Shown: one piece after another, positions 61,619-64,000 of the stretch
Numbering within the stretch: the first letter of the stretch is position 1
Layout: every line of letters begins with the position of its first letter
Assembly: GCA_947625505.1 (NCBI GenBank)
Contig: CANQON010000007.1
Span: 1 to 64,000, forward strand
Reading direction: 5' to 3'
Origin: an uncultured Bacilli bacterium
GTDB taxonomy: Bacteria > Bacillota_I > Bacilli_A > RF39 > UBA660
Length of the DNA stretch: 64,000 nucleotides
Notes under the pieces: model-generated
What the model was told of the DNA's origin: nothing
Databases searched by the model: none
What the model saw: the letters and a program-made list of their open reading frames with translations, nothing else
Translations under genes and position numbers: made by a program

Positions 61619-62198
61619 GCAATTTATTATTTTCTTTATCTAAATCTTCACTTATGTATATAGGATCTAAAAATTCAACTTGTAAATTTTTAGAGAATAA
61701 TTTATATTTTCCTTTAATAATAAAAGGTATAATAGGAGTATTAGTTTCATAAGCCATTTTAACTGCTCCTATTTTAAAAGGTAATAATTCATTAGTATGA
61801 CTAATTGTTCCTTCAGGGAATATTCCAATCAAATGATCATCATTTAAATAGTCCATAGCAGCATGTAATGCTTCAGGATTTTTAACACTTCGATCAACAG
61901 GTATTAATCCTAAATGTTTAAAGATAACTCCTTTAATACCTCTAAATAATTCAACTTTAGCTAAAAAATGAATAGGTCTTTTTGTACTAGACAAAAGTAA
62001 AATACAATCTAAATTATGAGTATGATTACCAGCTAGAACAATACGTCCTTCCTTAGGTATTTTTTCTTTACCAATAATCTTAGGTTGAAATACCAAACGA
62101 AATAAAAAACTAACAATTGGTCTTACGATAATATAAAGTCTTGAATTCTTCATATACCCTCCGATATATATAATATCATGTTTTAAGCATTTTGACAA
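61587..62198 (-). CDS. 1-acyl-glycerol-3-phosphate acyltransferase (PlsC-like)
   Basis: GNHTHNLDC; IFPEGTISH. Confidence 0.9.
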   Translation of the reverse strand: MSKCLKHDIIYIGGYMKNSRLYIIVRPIVSFLFRLVFQPKIIGKEKIPKEGRIVLAGNHTHNLDCILLLSSTKRPIHFLAKVELFRGIKGVIFKHLGLIPVDRSVKNPEALHAAMDYLNDDHLIGIFPEGTISHTNELLPFKIGAVKMAYETNTPIIPFIIKGKYKLFSKNLQVEFLDPIYISEDLDKENNKLRDIIKEKTEG

Positions 62199-62214
62199 AA
62201 AAAAGAAGTAATGC

Positions 62215-63036
62215 TTACTTCAATTTTTTTTCGTGCCCTTTTTGTTCTTCTTGACACGAGGGATAATTAATTTCGGCTTCATGCATTAATAAATCTCGCA
62301 TCTCACGATACTCTGAAATACGACTTATTGATGCTTTTTTATCACCTTGTTCTAATTCTTTACCTAAAGTTTTTTCTTTTTCTTCACCAGTTTCTTCACT
62401 AATTGTAACATCTTCTATTTCTTTTTTGTTTTCCATTTTCCCTTTTTTATCATGATCATACTTAAGTAAGTATGAAGCAACTGTTAGCATTTGCATTGTA
62501 ACAGTTGAAATAAATAAAGTTACAAATATTAAAGATATATCGATAAAATGATTTAAGAAGCCTGCACCTAGTAAAGGATATAACACACAAGTCTTAATTT
62601 TTCCTACATATAAAGATCTAGGAGATTGTGTCTCTAATTTTCCTTTAACATTAATAATAGCTATTACAGCTTCAAAAACTAAATTAATTAATAACATAGG
62701 ATTAAAGGCACTAGCTCCTAATAATAAAGTACCTGCAAATACCTTATCACATATAGCATCTAAGTCTTTACCTAATTCACTAGTTAAATTCCATTTACGA
62801 GCAATAAAGCCATCTAAAGCATCAGTTAAAGAGAATATAGCAGTAAAACCTACAATTAAAGGTATATTACCTGCTACTGCAGCAGGAATAATAAATAAAG
62901 GAGCAGCTATTAATCTTGTTAAAGTTAACATGTTAGGAATTTGACGATGTCTTCTTCCCTTTGTTTTTAAATCTGTCAAAGCTTCTTTAAAAAGTTTTTT
63001 ATAATTTTGTAAAACTTCATGAAACCTTTGTTTCAT
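62215..63036 (-). CDS. pgsA: CDP-alcohol phosphatidyltransferase (PgsA-like) with charged C-terminal extension
   Basis: NMLTLTRLIAAPLF; DALDGFIARKWNLTSELGKDLDAICDKV. Confidence 0.85.
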   Translation of the reverse strand: MKQRFHEVLQNYKKLFKEALTDLKTKGRRHRQIPNMLTLTRLIAAPLFIIPAAVAGNIPLIVGFTAIFSLTDALDGFIARKWNLTSELGKDLDAICDKVFAGTLLLGASAFNPMLLINLVFEAVIAIINVKGKLETQSPRSLYVGKIKTCVLYPLLGAGFLNHFIDISLIFVTLFISTVTMQMLTVASYLLKYDHDKKGKMENKKEIEDVTISEETGEEKEKTLGKELEQGDKKASISRISEYREMRDLLMHEAEINYPSCQEEQKGHEKKLK

Positions 63037-63127
63037 ATAACTCCCCCTTTCTTCACGAAGATATTCTATACTATATTTGGTTATTTGTCAATTAACGCAA
63101 GAAAAGAGTATTTTTTAATACTCCTTT

Positions 63128-64000
63128 TTATCTTATTTTGATATGAGCTTCTCTTAATTGTTCTTCCGATAAGGTACTAGGGCAACCCATCATTTTATCT
63201 TCTCCACTAGCACTTATAGGGAAAGCTTGTACTTCTCTTAAATTTGGCTCATCTAAAAGTAACATAAGAATACGATCAATACCAGGTGCCATACCTGCAT
63301 GTGGAGGTACACCATATTTAAAAGCTGTAAATAAAGATTTAAATTTTTCTTCGACTTCATCTTTAGTATAACCGACAATTTCAAATCCTTTAGTTAAAGA
63401 TTCTAAGTCAGTATTACGAACAGCTCCACTTGCCATTTCATTACCATTACATACAAAGTCATATTGATAAGCTAAGATATCCTCAATATTTTTATTATCA
63501 TAATCTTTAATACCCCCATGAGGCATACTAAATGGGTTATGACAAAAATCATATTTACCATCATCACCTAATTCAAACATTGGGAAATCATTAATAATAC
63601 AAAATTCAAAACGATCATTAGGTATTAAATCTAATCTTTTACCTAATTCAGTTCTAATCATACCTGCTTGTTTACTAGCAACTAATTCTTTATGATCAGC
63701 AATAAAGAATAAGACACTATCAACCTTTAAATTTGCTAAAGAAATTAATTTCTTACGATCTTCATCCGTTAAGAATTTATCAATAGGTCCTTTAAAAGAC
63801 ATATCACTCATAACAGTAATATAACCAATACCAGGCATACCTATCTTTTTAGCATATTCAACTAATTCATTAAACCATGAGTTAGATTTACTAGCTAAAT
63901 CATCTACTTTAATAGCGCGTACAACTGAGTTACGAAAAGGCTTAAACTCTGATTCAATAAATACCTCACTAACATCAATTATCTCTAATGGGTTACGTAA
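63128..64000 (-). CDS. aspS: Aspartyl-tRNA synthetase, C-terminal part (5' end outside window)
   Basis: Open frame continues upstream of annotated Met to the edge (LRNPLEIIDVSEVFIESEFKPFRN...); GVPPHAGMAPGIDRI. Confidence 0.95.
   Translation of the reverse strand, partial: LRNPLEIIDVSEVFIESEFKPFRNSVVRAIKVDDLASKSNSWFNELVEYAKKIGMPGIGYITVMSDMSFKGPIDKFLTDEDRKKLISLANLKVDSVLFFIADHKELVASKQAGMIRTELGKRLDLIPNDRFEFCIINDFPMFELGDDGKYDFCHNPFSMPHGGIKDYDNKNIEDILAYQYDFVCNGNEMASGAVRNTDLESLTKGFEIVGYTKDEVEEKFKSLFTAFKYGVPPHAGMAPGIDRILMLLLDEPNLREVQAFPISASGEDKMMGCPSTLSEEQLREAHIKIR

Overview
Low-GC, Bacillota-like chromosomal window, mostly on the minus strand. Housekeeping anchors include pyrG, mtaB, rsmE, rnhC, murC, eno, mraY, an ftsW/spoVE-type gene, a phospholipid cluster (PlsC-like acyltransferases, acyl-CoA ligase, pgsA-like) and the C-terminus of aspS. 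Most notable observations: (1) an approximately 8.44-kb large-serine-recombinase element that splits a class B penicillin-binding protein gene inside the codon after SxC (SCN motif). The two halves rejoin in frame across a shared AA dinucleotide, giving an attB with a CCTGT-gtt-ACAGG inverted repeat. The element carries a novel-looking cassette of two secreted proteins, an ABC exporter and an XRE sensor regulator. (2) A tandem array of three stand-alone, promoter- and terminator-bounded small RNA genes (11.36-11.89 kb) with almost identical promoters and spacers but different cores. A fourth copy related to unit 1 lies directly upstream of (3) a retron (msr-msd plus RT, 4.5-5.65 kb), which is flanked by a Kir-like 2TM channel gene and a BRO-N gene. 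Also noted: a SipW/TasA-like locus, a catalytically altered NlpC/P60-like domain next to two WXG100 proteins, a paralogous pair of XRE regulators sharing a -35-spanning palindrome, an attenuator at pyrG, a toxin/antitoxin pair, decayed genes and several structured regulatory sites. All calls come from reading the sequence only; no database search or folding program was run.
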